Shown here: positions 27,712 through 35,887 of the stretch, piece after piece
How positions within the stretch are numbered: the first letter of the stretch is position 1
Layout of the letters: each line of letters begins with the position of its first letter
DNA from: Burkholderiales bacterium
GTDB taxonomy: Bacteria; Pseudomonadota; Gammaproteobacteria; Burkholderiales; Burkholderiaceae_C
Length of the DNA: 35,887 bases
Assembly (NCBI GenBank): GCA_947448105.1
Contig: CANFNE010000002.1
Location: 1 to 35,887, forward strand
Direction of reading: 5' to 3'
Program-made: the position numbers and the translations under genes
Notes under the pieces: model-generated
Database searches by the model: none
What the model saw: only the letters and a program-made list of their open reading frames with translations
What the model was told of the DNA's origin: nothing

Positions 27712-28629
27712 ATGCGAATTTTTGATTCCGCCGCGCTGGAATGTCTGGCCGCCATCGTGGAAGAAGGCGGTTTTGAGCGCGCCGCCGTGCGCCTGTCGAT
27801 TACCCAGTCCGCCGTGTCGCAGCGTCTGCGCGCACTCGAAGCACAGGTGGGCACTGTGCTGCTGGTGCGCACCCGCCCCGTGCGCCCCACGGCCGCCGGG
27901 CGATTGCTGCTCAAGCACGCCATGCAAATGCGCTTGCTGCGCGCCGATCTGGAAGGGGATTTGCAAGAACTCGCCCCGGGCGCCAGCCGCGAGGAAGACC
28001 GGGTGTCGATCGCCATCAACGCCGACAGCATTGCGACCTGGGCGTTGGACGCGCTGGATCCGCTGATTGCCGCCGGACTGCCGCTGGAAATCATCACCGA
28101 CGACCAGGACTTTACCCACGAGTGGCTGCGCGAAGGCCAGGTGCTGGGTTGCGTCACGACCTTGCAACCCGCGCTGCGGGGTTGCAAGGTCTTGGAGCTT
28201 GGCGCCATGCACTACGTGGCCGTGGCCAGCGCCGCCTACGCCCAGGCGCATTGCCCGCAGGGGCTTAACGCCCACAACTTTCGCGACATTCCCTTTATCG
28301 CCTTCAACCGCAAAGACGACAGTCCCGCCGAATTTGTGGCCAGCGCCTGGGGCCTGCGCCGGGTGGCACTCAACCAGCGCTTTGTGCCCAGTTCGGAGGG
28401 CCAGGTGCACGCCGCGCTGGCCGGCTGGGGCGCCGCAGTGCTGCCGCGCTTGCGGGTGCAAAGCCAGTTGGACAGCGGCGCACTGGTGAATCTGGCGACA
28501 GCGCACAGCCTGCCGGTCAACCTGTACTGGCACTGCTGGAACCTGGACTCCGTGGTCATCGACCGCCTGACCGCTGCGCTCTCGCAAGCCGCGCGACGCG
28601 TGCTGTCCAAAAATACCGCACAGTCATAA
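27712..28629 (+). CDS. LysR family regulator, ArgP-like
   Basis: FDSAALECLAAIVEEGGFERAAVRLSITQSAVSQRLRALEAQVGTVLLVRTRPVRPTAAGRLLLKHAMQM is typical of ArgP/IciA/LysG N-termini. Confidence 0.9.
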   Translation: MRIFDSAALECLAAIVEEGGFERAAVRLSITQSAVSQRLRALEAQVGTVLLVRTRPVRPTAAGRLLLKHAMQMRLLRADLEGDLQELAPGASREEDRVSIAINADSIATWALDALDPLIAAGLPLEIITDDQDFTHEWLREGQVLGCVTTLQPALRGCKVLELGAMHYVAVASAAYAQAHCPQGLNAHNFRDIPFIAFNRKDDSPAEFVASAWGLRRVALNQRFVPSSEGQVHAALAGWGAAVLPRLRVQSQLDSGALVNLATAHSLPVNLYWHCWNLDSVVIDRLTAALSQAARRVLSKNTAQS

Positions 28630-28676
28630 ATCAGCCACACCCTTTGCCGCAAGACGCAGGCGGCTAAACTGTGGCC

Positions 28677-29291
28677 ATGAACTCCACCGCGCCCGCCAAA
28701 GTTTCTTTCAAGACCCAAATGCTGCAGGCGCGCGAGGACGCCATCATCCAGACCGCCAGCCGCCTGTTGGCCGACAAAGGCTTTGAGGCCATGACGGTGG
28801 ACGAGGTGGCCGCCAGCGTAGGCATTGCCAAAGCCAGCTTGTACAAGCATTTCTCGAGCAAGGAAGACCTGGCCGCTGCGGCCATGGTGCGGGTCATGCA
28901 GCGCGCCCAAAACTACCTGCGCGACTTGCCGCCGGCCGCGCCCTTGGAGCAGTTGCGCACCGTGGCACGCTGGACCATGGAACTCAAGCTGCGTGGCGAA
29001 ATGCCTTCGCTGCCCAGCCAAAACTCCACCTTGCGCGCCAAACTGATCGCCGACGCGACCTACATGGACGGCCTGATTGAGGTCAGCGACTGCCTGGGCA
29101 CCTGGATTGAAGCGGCCCAGGCCCAGGGCTTGCTCAACCCGGCGCTGCCCGCCATTGCGGTGCTCTACACGCTGTACGCCCGCGCCTGCGACCCCGTGCT
29201 TGAGTTTTTGCGCATGGGCGGCCAGCACAACGACGCGCAAATCATCGACATGGTGATGGCCAGCTGTTTTGAAGGCCTGAGCGCACGCTGA
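28677..29291 (+). CDS. TetR family transcriptional regulator
   Basis: REDAIIQTASRLLADKGFEAMTVDEVAASVGIAKASLYKHFSSKEDLAAAAM is a TetR HTH. Confidence 0.93.
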   Translation: MNSTAPAKVSFKTQMLQAREDAIIQTASRLLADKGFEAMTVDEVAASVGIAKASLYKHFSSKEDLAAAAMVRVMQRAQNYLRDLPPAAPLEQLRTVARWTMELKLRGEMPSLPSQNSTLRAKLIADATYMDGLIEVSDCLGTWIEAAQAQGLLNPALPAIAVLYTLYARACDPVLEFLRMGGQHNDAQIIDMVMASCFEGLSAR

Positions 29292-29308
29292 TCGGGCGCC
29301 TGCCTGCG

Positions 29309-30190
29309 TCAAATTTCGATGCAGTCGCTGGGCCGAAAAAAAGCCTGTTCGTTCTTGCGCGCATAGCCCAGCGGATTGGCCACCACGCGGCAGCCTTGGT
29401 GCTCATAGTCTTGCGGGGCATGCAGGTGGCCGTGCAACCAGAGCCGGGCCTGGGGCAGCAAATCGTCCAGCGCGCTGCAAAAACCCGCGGTGCCCGGCAC
29501 CAGGCCGTAGCGCGGGTCGGCGCTGCGCAGGCTGGGCGCAAAGTGCGTCACCACCACGGTGCTGCCTTCAAACGGCGTGTCCAGCGCCTGGCGCAGCCAG
29601 TCTTGGCACGCCAGCGCCTGCTCGCGCATCTCTGCGGCCAAAAAGGGCGCGCCGTGGCGTGTAGTGCGGGCTTTTTTCAAATAGAAGTTGGCAGCGCGAA
29701 AGGCCTTGTCGCGCGCTTTGAGCTGCTGCGCCAACAAGTTTTCACCTGCGCTGGGCCCGCCGGTGCGCGCTTTGGGCGCGGCGTCTGCCTGCGGCCCCAG
29801 GGCGTCAAAGTCGGTCCATAGCGTGGTGCCGAGCAGGCGCACCGGGCGGCCCGCGCGGTCGGTCCAGGGCCCGAGCATCGCCTCGCGCTCCAGCCAGCCG
29901 ATCTGCAAGCGCGCACAGGTCGCGCGCAAGCGTTCGTGGGTGGCGTCAAAGTCCAGGCCGTCGTATTCGTGGTTGCCAGGTACAAACACCACCGGCGTCG
30001 GCCAGCCGTGCAGGGGCGAAAACGGAGCCAGGCCAAAGTCGGTGTCGCTGAGCTTGGAGCCGCTTTGGTAAGAGCCAATGTCGCCAGCGAGCACCAGCAG
30101 GTCGGCGCCCCCGGCCGGAAGCGGCGCTTGCCCGGGCAAAAACTGCGGCTGGCTTTCCAGATGCAAATCCGAGAGCAGTTGAATTTTCAC
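29309..30190 (-). CDS. Metallophosphoesterase (calcineurin-like)
   Basis: MKIQLLSDLHLESQ, LVLAGDIGS, VFVPGNHEYDG, TVVVTHFAPS, LWLHGHLHAPQDY motifs. GTG start at 30190. Confidence 0.93.
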   Translation of the reverse strand: MKIQLLSDLHLESQPQFLPGQAPLPAGGADLLVLAGDIGSYQSGSKLSDTDFGLAPFSPLHGWPTPVVFVPGNHEYDGLDFDATHERLRATCARLQIGWLEREAMLGPWTDRAGRPVRLLGTTLWTDFDALGPQADAAPKARTGGPSAGENLLAQQLKARDKAFRAANFYLKKARTTRHGAPFLAAEMREQALACQDWLRQALDTPFEGSTVVVTHFAPSLRSADPRYGLVPGTAGFCSALDDLLPQARLWLHGHLHAPQDYEHQGCRVVANPLGYARKNEQAFFRPSDCIEI

Positions 30191-31170
30191 AAGTGCTCCA
30201 GCAAATCACGGGGCGCAAAGGCCTGCACGGCGGCGGCGTGCACCTGCGCGCGCAGCCAGGCGTGGGCGCCGTCCTGGTCGTGGCGACGGTGCCAGAGCGA
30301 ATCGACGTGGATGGGTGCCACCTCAAACGGCAGTTCGCGCACCAGCAATTCAGACTCGAAGCCGGTGACGTTCAAAAAATGGCGCGGCAACACAGTCAGC
30401 AAATCCGAATGCGCCACCACCTTGCCGGTGGTGAAAAACTGGTTGACGGTCAGCACCACGCGCCGGCTGCGGTTCAGACCCGCCAGCGCCTCGTCAATCA
30501 GACCAAAAGCACGGCCCGAAAAGCTCACCAACATGTGCTGCGCCTGGCAGTAGGCGTCGAGCGTGAGCGCGCCTTCGGCCAGCGGATGGCCCCGGCGCAT
30601 GACGCACACATAGTCACTGGCAAACAGGCGCTGGTGGAAAAACTGCGCCGCGTCGCCCGCCTGGGCCTGGGCCGCCAGGTCGGACAGCACGGCCGGGAAA
30701 TGTCCGATGGCCAAGTCCACCAGGCCCTCTTCAAGCAGGCGGCGCGGGTCGCGCGTGGTCAGAGGCACGGTGCGCAGGGACACGCCGGGCGCCTGCTGGC
30801 TCAGGGCGGTGACCAGGCCGACCATCAGCTCAGAAGCCGTAGCGTCGGCCATGGTCAGCACAAAGCTGTGCTGGGCGCTGGCGGGGGTAAAAACCCGCGG
30901 CGCCAGCGTGGTTTGCAGGCGCTCAAGCGTGGCGCGGATCTCGGGCCACAGCTCCAGCGCCTTGGGCGTGGGTTGCAGGCTGCGGCCCTGGCGGACCAAT
31001 ATCTCGTCGTCCAGAGCCTCGCGCAGGCGGCGCAAAGCGTTGCTCACGGCGGGCTGGGTGAGCGCCAGCACCTGCGCGGCACGCGTCAGGTTGCGCTCGG
31101 CCATCACCACGTCAAAGACCTTGAGCAGGTTCAGATCAAAGGTGCGCAAATGCAAGGTGGGTGCGGGCAT
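30187..31170 (-). CDS. LysR family transcriptional regulator
   Basis: LRTFDLNLLKVFDVVMAERNLTRAAQVLALTQPAVSNALRRLREALDDEILVRQGRSLQPTPKA. Start ATG at 31170; 4-nt stop/start overlap with the metallophosphoesterase. Confidence 0.93.
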   Translation of the reverse strand: MPAPTLHLRTFDLNLLKVFDVVMAERNLTRAAQVLALTQPAVSNALRRLREALDDEILVRQGRSLQPTPKALELWPEIRATLERLQTTLAPRVFTPASAQHSFVLTMADATASELMVGLVTALSQQAPGVSLRTVPLTTRDPRRLLEEGLVDLAIGHFPAVLSDLAAQAQAGDAAQFFHQRLFASDYVCVMRRGHPLAEGALTLDAYCQAQHMLVSFSGRAFGLIDEALAGLNRSRRVVLTVNQFFTTGKVVAHSDLLTVLPRHFLNVTGFESELLVRELPFEVAPIHVDSLWHRRHDQDGAHAWLRAQVHAAAVQAFAPRDLLEHL

Positions 31171-31179
31171 ATATAAATT

Positions 31180-31198
31180 TGATGAATGCCAATCATCA
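31180..31198. promoter_or_regulatory. Dyad upstream of LysR gene (candidate autoregulatory site)
   Basis: TGATGA-ATGCCAA-TCATCA, perfect 6-nt arms, 7-nt spacer, 10-28 nt upstream of the LysR start codon. Confidence 0.55.
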
Positions 31199-31294
31199 CA
31201 AATCAAAAGTAGACCGGCATTGGTATTAACCCTAGTATCCACCCCATTGTGAAAAGAAACCCGTTCTTTTTCGTCTGTTTTTCAGGAGTACACC

Positions 31295-31672
31295 ATGCGT
31301 CGTTTTGCTGGATTTGATTTTCCCCGTGCCGCCAAAGCCTCCGCCAAACCCGGCGAAGCCTCTCAAACTTTGGCTGGAGTTTTGTTGTCGGCCGTGCTGG
31401 CCTCGCTCTTGGTGGTGGCCGATCAGGTCATTGAAAACTGGGCCGATGGCCATTTGTTGCTGGGCTGGGTGGCCTTGTGGAGCTTGGTATTTGCCGGTCT
31501 GGCCTTTTTTGCGCGCCCTTTGCGTCGCGCCAGCATGGCGATGGCCCAAGCCGTAGACGCTTGGTTCGCGTCGGCCCAGCAAGCCCGTGAAGAAGCCCGC
31601 CTGTGGGAATGCGCCCGCATGGACGCCCGCGTGATGGACGAATTGCGCGCCGCCATCGCCCGCGCCGACTAG
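31295..31672 (+). CDS. Small hypothetical membrane protein (125 aa)
   Basis: Two predicted TM segments (LLSAVLASLLVVADQVI; LLGWVALWSLVFAGLAFFA) and a helical C-terminus; SD CAGGAG upstream. Confidence 0.7.
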   Translation: MRRFAGFDFPRAAKASAKPGEASQTLAGVLLSAVLASLLVVADQVIENWADGHLLLGWVALWSLVFAGLAFFARPLRRASMAMAQAVDAWFASAQQAREEARLWECARMDARVMDELRAAIARAD

Positions 31673-31739
31673 AGGGCGCTGACCGCGCCAGGCCCGACAC
31701 GCCCATCGCAATGCCGCGCTGGCACTTGGCAGCTCCCTG

Positions 31740-33068
31740 TTATTTCCCCAAATTGGAGGTCAGGCGCACCGCCATCCACATGGCCAGGGCGCCAAACACG
31801 GCGGTGCCTAGTGCCTGCCCCGCCAACACGCCCACGGGACCATAACGCGCGCCCCACCAGGCCAGCGGAATCGTGCCCAAGGTGGCGCGCGCCCAGTTAA
31901 AACCGGTGGACCACAGCGGGCGCCCGAGGTTGTTAAAGGCCGCGTTTGCCACAAACAAGGCGCCGGCAAAAAAGAAACCTGCCGCCAGCCAGCTGCAAAA
32001 GGCCTGCAACAGCAGCGCGGCCTCGCCATCCAGCGAAAAAGCCCGCGTCAACGGCCCTTGCAACACCGCCAGCAAGAGCCAGGCGCCTGCCACTGCCGCC
32101 ACCATAAAACCCAGGCTTGCGCGCAGGGTTTGCTGCACGCGGTCGTAGCGCTTGGCACCCAGGTTTTGCGCCAGGATGGGGCCCACCGCACCGCTGAGCG
32201 CATAAATCAGCCCAAACGCCACCGGCGTCAAACGGTCCACCGTGGCCTGCCCGGCCACCGCCGAGGCGCCGAACTGCGCCACGCTGTGGGTCACAAAAGC
32301 GGCACCCACAGGCGTGGCCAGGTTGGTCATGACCGCAGGCCCCGCCACCGCCGACAAGACCCGCGCATCCGCCCAAAAATGCGCGCGCTCCAGGGGCCCG
32401 AGCATGCGGTGCACGCGCGCCACCCCATGCAAGCCGATGGCCAGCAGCACGCTGCGCGAAATCACCGACACCACGGCTGCGCCTTCCAGGCCCATGCCGA
32501 AATAAAAGATAAACAGCGGGTCGAGCACGGCGGTGACCGCCGCCGCACCCAAAGTGACCACCATGGCGCGGCGCGCGGCGCCCACCGAGCGCAACAGTGC
32601 CGAACTCGCCATGCCCACGGCCAGCATTGGCACCGAAGGCATGGTCACCGTCAGGTAGCGCTGGGCCAGCACCGCCACTTCGCCGCGCGCACCCAAGGCC
32701 CACAGCAAGGGCTCCAAAAAGACGAGCGTAGCCAGCGCCAGCACCGCAGCAATGCCCGCCATCAGCAGCAGGCTGTGACTGGCCATGCGCTGGGCCTGCG
32801 CCGCGTGGCCCGCGCCAATCTTGCGCGAGACGGTCGCGGTAATACCAATCATCAAACCGATGCAAACCGAGGTGTGAAAAAACCCCACCACACCGGCAAA
32901 ACCCACGGCCGCAGCAATGGCCTGCTCACCCAGGCGCGAAATATAAAAAAGGTTGATCAGGTCCACCACAAACACCGCCACCAGGCCAATGGCGCCGGTG
33001 CTGGCCATGACCACCACGTGGCGCAAAGGGGAGCCAGTGACAAAGCGCGGCGGGGGAACAAGCGTCAT
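31740..33068 (-). CDS. MATE family efflux transporter
   Basis: VVVMASTGAIGLVAVFVVDLINLFYISRLGEQAIAAAVGFAG, ILAQNLGAKRYDRVQQTL, 12-TM-like hydrophobicity. Confidence 0.92.
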   Translation of the reverse strand: MTLVPPPRFVTGSPLRHVVVMASTGAIGLVAVFVVDLINLFYISRLGEQAIAAAVGFAGVVGFFHTSVCIGLMIGITATVSRKIGAGHAAQAQRMASHSLLLMAGIAAVLALATLVFLEPLLWALGARGEVAVLAQRYLTVTMPSVPMLAVGMASSALLRSVGAARRAMVVTLGAAAVTAVLDPLFIFYFGMGLEGAAVVSVISRSVLLAIGLHGVARVHRMLGPLERAHFWADARVLSAVAGPAVMTNLATPVGAAFVTHSVAQFGASAVAGQATVDRLTPVAFGLIYALSGAVGPILAQNLGAKRYDRVQQTLRASLGFMVAAVAGAWLLLAVLQGPLTRAFSLDGEAALLLQAFCSWLAAGFFFAGALFVANAAFNNLGRPLWSTGFNWARATLGTIPLAWWGARYGPVGVLAGQALGTAVFGALAMWMAVRLTSNLGK

Positions 33069-33287
33069 GGGTGCAACACAAAAAGTAGCCTGTGGAATCC
33101 TGCCGCCAAACGGCGCCAAGCACGGTGGCCCGGCCTTAAAACATGCCACTGTGGAAAGCAATCATTATCTCTGGCAGGCACGGCGGCCTGCCCTTGCTGC
33201 ATGCGTGCAGGTTTACACAATCTAAATAAAAGCAGCATACGGGCGCACTACAGTCGGGCCCTGCTTGTTCCACCACCGAGAAAGCCC

Positions 33288-34211
33288 ATGCAATCCACTG
33301 TCACCCCCTTGATGCGCCGCGCCACCCGCTGGCTGGGCGCTGCTGCGCTGATGGGCGCCTGCGCCCTGGCGCTGGCCTTGCCCGCGCCCAAAGACATTGA
33401 GGCCGCCGTCAACGCCGGGCACCTGACCCAGGCCGAAACCATGCTGCGCGAAGTGCTGCAAGACAAACCCGGCAGCGCCCGCGCCCACTACGAACTCGGC
33501 CAGGTGCTGGCCCGCGAAGCCAAGTACGACGAAGCCCTGGCCGAAGTGCAGCGCGCCAGAGCCATTGACAGCAGCCTGAAATTTGCCGCCAGCCCCGAGA
33601 AGTTCCAGCAGACCCTGGACAAAATCAGCGCGGCCGCCAGCGCGGCCAAGCTGCCGTCCGTTGCGGCGGCCGCCCATGTCGCCGAGCCGCTGAGCGCCGC
33701 CCCGGCCCCGGCCAGCCCGGCACTGAACTTGAACTACGTGCTCCTGGGCATTGGCGTGCTGGTGCTGGTGGCCTTTGTGATCCGGCGCAGCCAGGCCCAG
33801 GCCGCGCCCGCAAACAGGGCTTATGCGCCCACAGCCCCGGCGGCACCGGGCGGCTTTGGCGCCCAGTTCACGCCCAACGCCCCGGCCTACCCCGGCGGAC
33901 CCGCCGCAGGCTATGCACCCGGCTATGGCCCTGGCTATGGCGCGCCTATGCAAGGCGGTGTCGGCTCCGGCGTGGGCGGCGCGGTGCTCGGCGGCGTGGC
34001 CGGACTCGCTGCGGGTTACGCGCTGACCAAGGCCTTTGAAGGCGACCACCACAGCGGCGCCAACCAAGGCGCGCAAGCCTCGGGCAGCAACGGTGCGGGC
34101 TACGTGCCCTTTGACGCCCCAGCGCCGCCCGACATGGGCAGCTTTGACGCCGGCGCGGGTGACAGCTGGGACGCTCCCGACAGCGGTGGCAGCAGCGACG
34201 ACAACTGGTGA
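33288..34211 (+). CDS. TPR-containing membrane protein with Pro/Gly/Tyr-rich linker and glycine-zipper segment
   Basis: TPR-like AHYELGQVLAREAKYDEALAEVQRARAI; TM LNYVLLGIGVLVLVAFVI; GYAPGYGPGYGAP; GGVGSGVGGAVLGGVAGLAAGYAL. ATG at 33288. Confidence 0.8.
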   Translation: MQSTVTPLMRRATRWLGAAALMGACALALALPAPKDIEAAVNAGHLTQAETMLREVLQDKPGSARAHYELGQVLAREAKYDEALAEVQRARAIDSSLKFAASPEKFQQTLDKISAAASAAKLPSVAAAAHVAEPLSAAPAPASPALNLNYVLLGIGVLVLVAFVIRRSQAQAAPANRAYAPTAPAAPGGFGAQFTPNAPAYPGGPAAGYAPGYGPGYGAPMQGGVGSGVGGAVLGGVAGLAAGYALTKAFEGDHHSGANQGAQASGSNGAGYVPFDAPAPPDMGSFDAGAGDSWDAPDSGGSSDDNW

Positions 34212-34296
34212 CAAAACCGGGCTCGTGCGCCCGCTTGGGGCGGCAACCATCAGTTAAGCTTGTCTGGCTTCGTACCAACCACCACAGGAGACCGAC

Positions 34297-35019
34297 ATGA
34301 GCAGCACTGACACCTCGGGTTTTGGCAAATTTGTCCCCGGTTTTGACTTTCTGCAAAACCTGGCCAAGGGCGCGGGCGGCGGCGCGGGCGCGGGCGCTAC
34401 CGCCCTGCCCAACCTGTCGCAGTGGCTGGTGCCCAGCCTGAACATGGAAGACTTGGAGAAACGCATCGAAGAACTCAAGCACGTGCAGTTCTGGCTGGAA
34501 CAAAATTCACGCGCCCTGAGCGCCACCATCCAGGCGCTTGAAGTACAAAAAATGACCATGGCCACCTTGAAGGGCATGAACTTCACCATGGGAATGCCTG
34601 GCGCCAGCGCTGCACCTGCGGCGTCGCCCAGCACCTCGGGCTGGCCCATGCCACCGGCTGCGGCCAAGGCAGAACCCGCACCCGCTGCGGCTCCAGAACC
34701 CGCCGCTCGCGCCACGGATGCCAAACCCACCGCAGGTGTGGTGGACCCGCTGCAACTGTGGGGGTCGCTGACGCAGCAGTTCCAGAGCATTGCCGCCAAC
34801 GCCTTCAAGGAAGTGAGCGACAAGGTCGCCGCTGCGCCAGGCGTGGTCAAGGAAGCAGCCAAAAAAGCCGCAGCTGCAGGCAAGGCCGCCGCCGGCAAGG
34901 CTGCAGCCACCAAAGCCCCGGCCAAAAAGGCAGCAACTCCAAAGGCTGCCGCCAAAAAAGCGCCTGCAAAAAAACTCCCAGCACGCAAAGCCGCCCCTGC
35001 GCGCCGCCGCAGCACCTAA
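34297..35019 (+). CDS. phaM: PhaM-like PHB granule-associated regulatory protein
   Basis: GKFVPGFDFLQNLAKG...WLVPSLNMEDLEKRIEELKHVQFWLEQNSRALSATIQALEVQKMTMATLKGMN, then an Ala/Lys/Pro-rich histone-H1-like tail (KAPAKKAATPKAAAKKAPAKK). Confidence 0.85.
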   Translation: MSSTDTSGFGKFVPGFDFLQNLAKGAGGGAGAGATALPNLSQWLVPSLNMEDLEKRIEELKHVQFWLEQNSRALSATIQALEVQKMTMATLKGMNFTMGMPGASAAPAASPSTSGWPMPPAAAKAEPAPAAAPEPAARATDAKPTAGVVDPLQLWGSLTQQFQSIAANAFKEVSDKVAAAPGVVKEAAKKAAAAGKAAAGKAAATKAPAKKAATPKAAAKKAPAKKLPARKAAPARRRST

Positions 35020-35046
35020 GGCAGCGCGCCCCTGCATGAAGCTTGC

Positions 35047-35887
35047 ATGAAGGTTTTTTCTTACGCCCACGCCACCCACCCGCAGTGGCAGATGGCGGCT
35101 GGCTTGGTGCTGGCGCAATTGCGCGCGCAGTTGGCCGACGCAGCCCACGCCCCGGCACCCACGCTGGCGCTGCTCTACATCACCGACCACTATGCGCACG
35201 AGGCCAAAGACCTGCTCGATTTCCTGAGCGGTGAATTGCCCATGGTCACCGACTGGTCAGGCACGGTGGGCATTGGAATTGCCACCAACAATGCCGAATA
35301 CTTTGATGAGCCAGCGCTGGCCGTAATGCTGCTGGATCTGCCCAGCGACCAGTACCGCGTGTTCTCGGGCGTGGCGCCGCTGGGCCTGGGCTTTGAGGCC
35401 CACACCGCGCTGGTGCACGCCGACCCCAGCACCGCCGATCTGGGCGAACTGCTCAGCGAGATGGCCGCGCGTACCGACTCAGGCTATTTGTTTGGTGGCC
35501 TGGCCAGCAGCCGCAGCACCAGCGTGCAGTTTGCGCTGGCCGCCGACGGCAATGTGCGCGGCCAGGGACACGCCGGGGGCGTATTCAGCGGGGGCTTAAG
35601 CGGCGTGGCCTTTGGCCCAGAAGTCGATCTGGTGTCGCGCGTCACCCAAGGCTGCAAGCCGGTCTCCAAAACCCGGGTCGTGACCGACTGCCAGGACAAC
35701 GTGGTGCTGACCCTGGACGGTGAGCCCGCACTTGAAGTGCTGCTGCACGATCTGGCAGTGTCTTTGGACGAGCCCCAGACCGCGCTGCAAGCGGTGCGCG
35801 CCACGCTGGTGGGCCTGGCGCAGCCGCCCACCGGCAGCGACAGCGCGGCGGTGCGCAAAACCGGCAACTTTGGCAGCGACGTGCTGG
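35047..35887 (+). CDS. FIST-domain sensory protein, 3' truncated by window edge
   Basis: Translated directly: MKVFSYAHATHPQWQMAAGLVLAQLRAQL...TLALLYITDHYAHEAKDLLDFLSGELPMVTDWSGTVGIGIATNNAEYFDEPALAVMLLDLP. Open to the window end, so absent from the ORF track. Confidence 0.85.
   Translation, partial: MKVFSYAHATHPQWQMAAGLVLAQLRAQLADAAHAPAPTLALLYITDHYAHEAKDLLDFLSGELPMVTDWSGTVGIGIATNNAEYFDEPALAVMLLDLPSDQYRVFSGVAPLGLGFEAHTALVHADPSTADLGELLSEMAARTDSGYLFGGLASSRSTSVQFALAADGNVRGQGHAGGVFSGGLSGVAFGPEVDLVSRVTQGCKPVSKTRVVTDCQDNVVLTLDGEPALEVLLHDLAVSLDEPQTALQAVRATLVGLAQPPTGSDSAAVRKTGNFGSDVL

Noticed and set aside
33173-33192. GGCAGGC/GCCTGCC hairpin upstream of the TPR gene
   Set aside because: Short 7-bp GC-rich stem without a T-tract; expected by chance in GC-rich sequence.
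32058-33287. N-terminal 410-aa extension of the TPR protein ORF
   Set aside because: The extension is antisense to the MATE transporter and His/Arg/Gln-rich; the real start is ATG 33288 with a signal-like sequence.

Overview
The window is 35.9 kb of gene-dense, GC-rich bacterial chromosome. Gene content and codon style suggest Burkholderiales, probably Comamonadaceae; this is inference. I saw no rRNA, tRNA, CRISPR array, prophage or IS element. Left to right it holds: a truncated YitT-like membrane protein; divergent pyrE and exonuclease III (xth); a Phd-type antitoxin/PIN toxin pair coupled to a glutamine-synthetase-like gene; a cytoplasmic LRR-protein kinase fusion; a sphaeroides-heme-protein (DUF1924)/diheme cytochrome c/cytochrome b cluster; a branched-chain amino acid ABC operon with a fused LivM-LivG; radA; a DUF3047 lipoprotein; gcdH, a Cys-patterned small exported protein and a CoA-transferase; an AbrB-type VapBC pair with a dyad-rich operator; an ABC-F protein (Uup); a MASE1-like orphan membrane protein; a MarR-like regulator below a 28% GC promoter island; mmsA and an omega-aminotransferase with a divergent LysR; dadA with a divergent ArgP-like LysR; TetR; metallophosphoesterase; LysR; MATE; a TPR/glycine-zipper protein; PhaM; and a FIST-domain protein cut by the window edge. 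The best candidates for under-described biology are the LRR-kinase fusion (about 4.1-5.5 kb), the complementary Shine-Dalgarno arrangement between pyrE and xth, the SHP/DHC/cyt b cluster, the mirror-symmetric cysteine protein between gcdH and the CoA-transferase, and two PIN toxin-antitoxin pairs placed immediately downstream of metabolic or repair genes. No single clearly novel multi-gene system can be proven from sequence alone.
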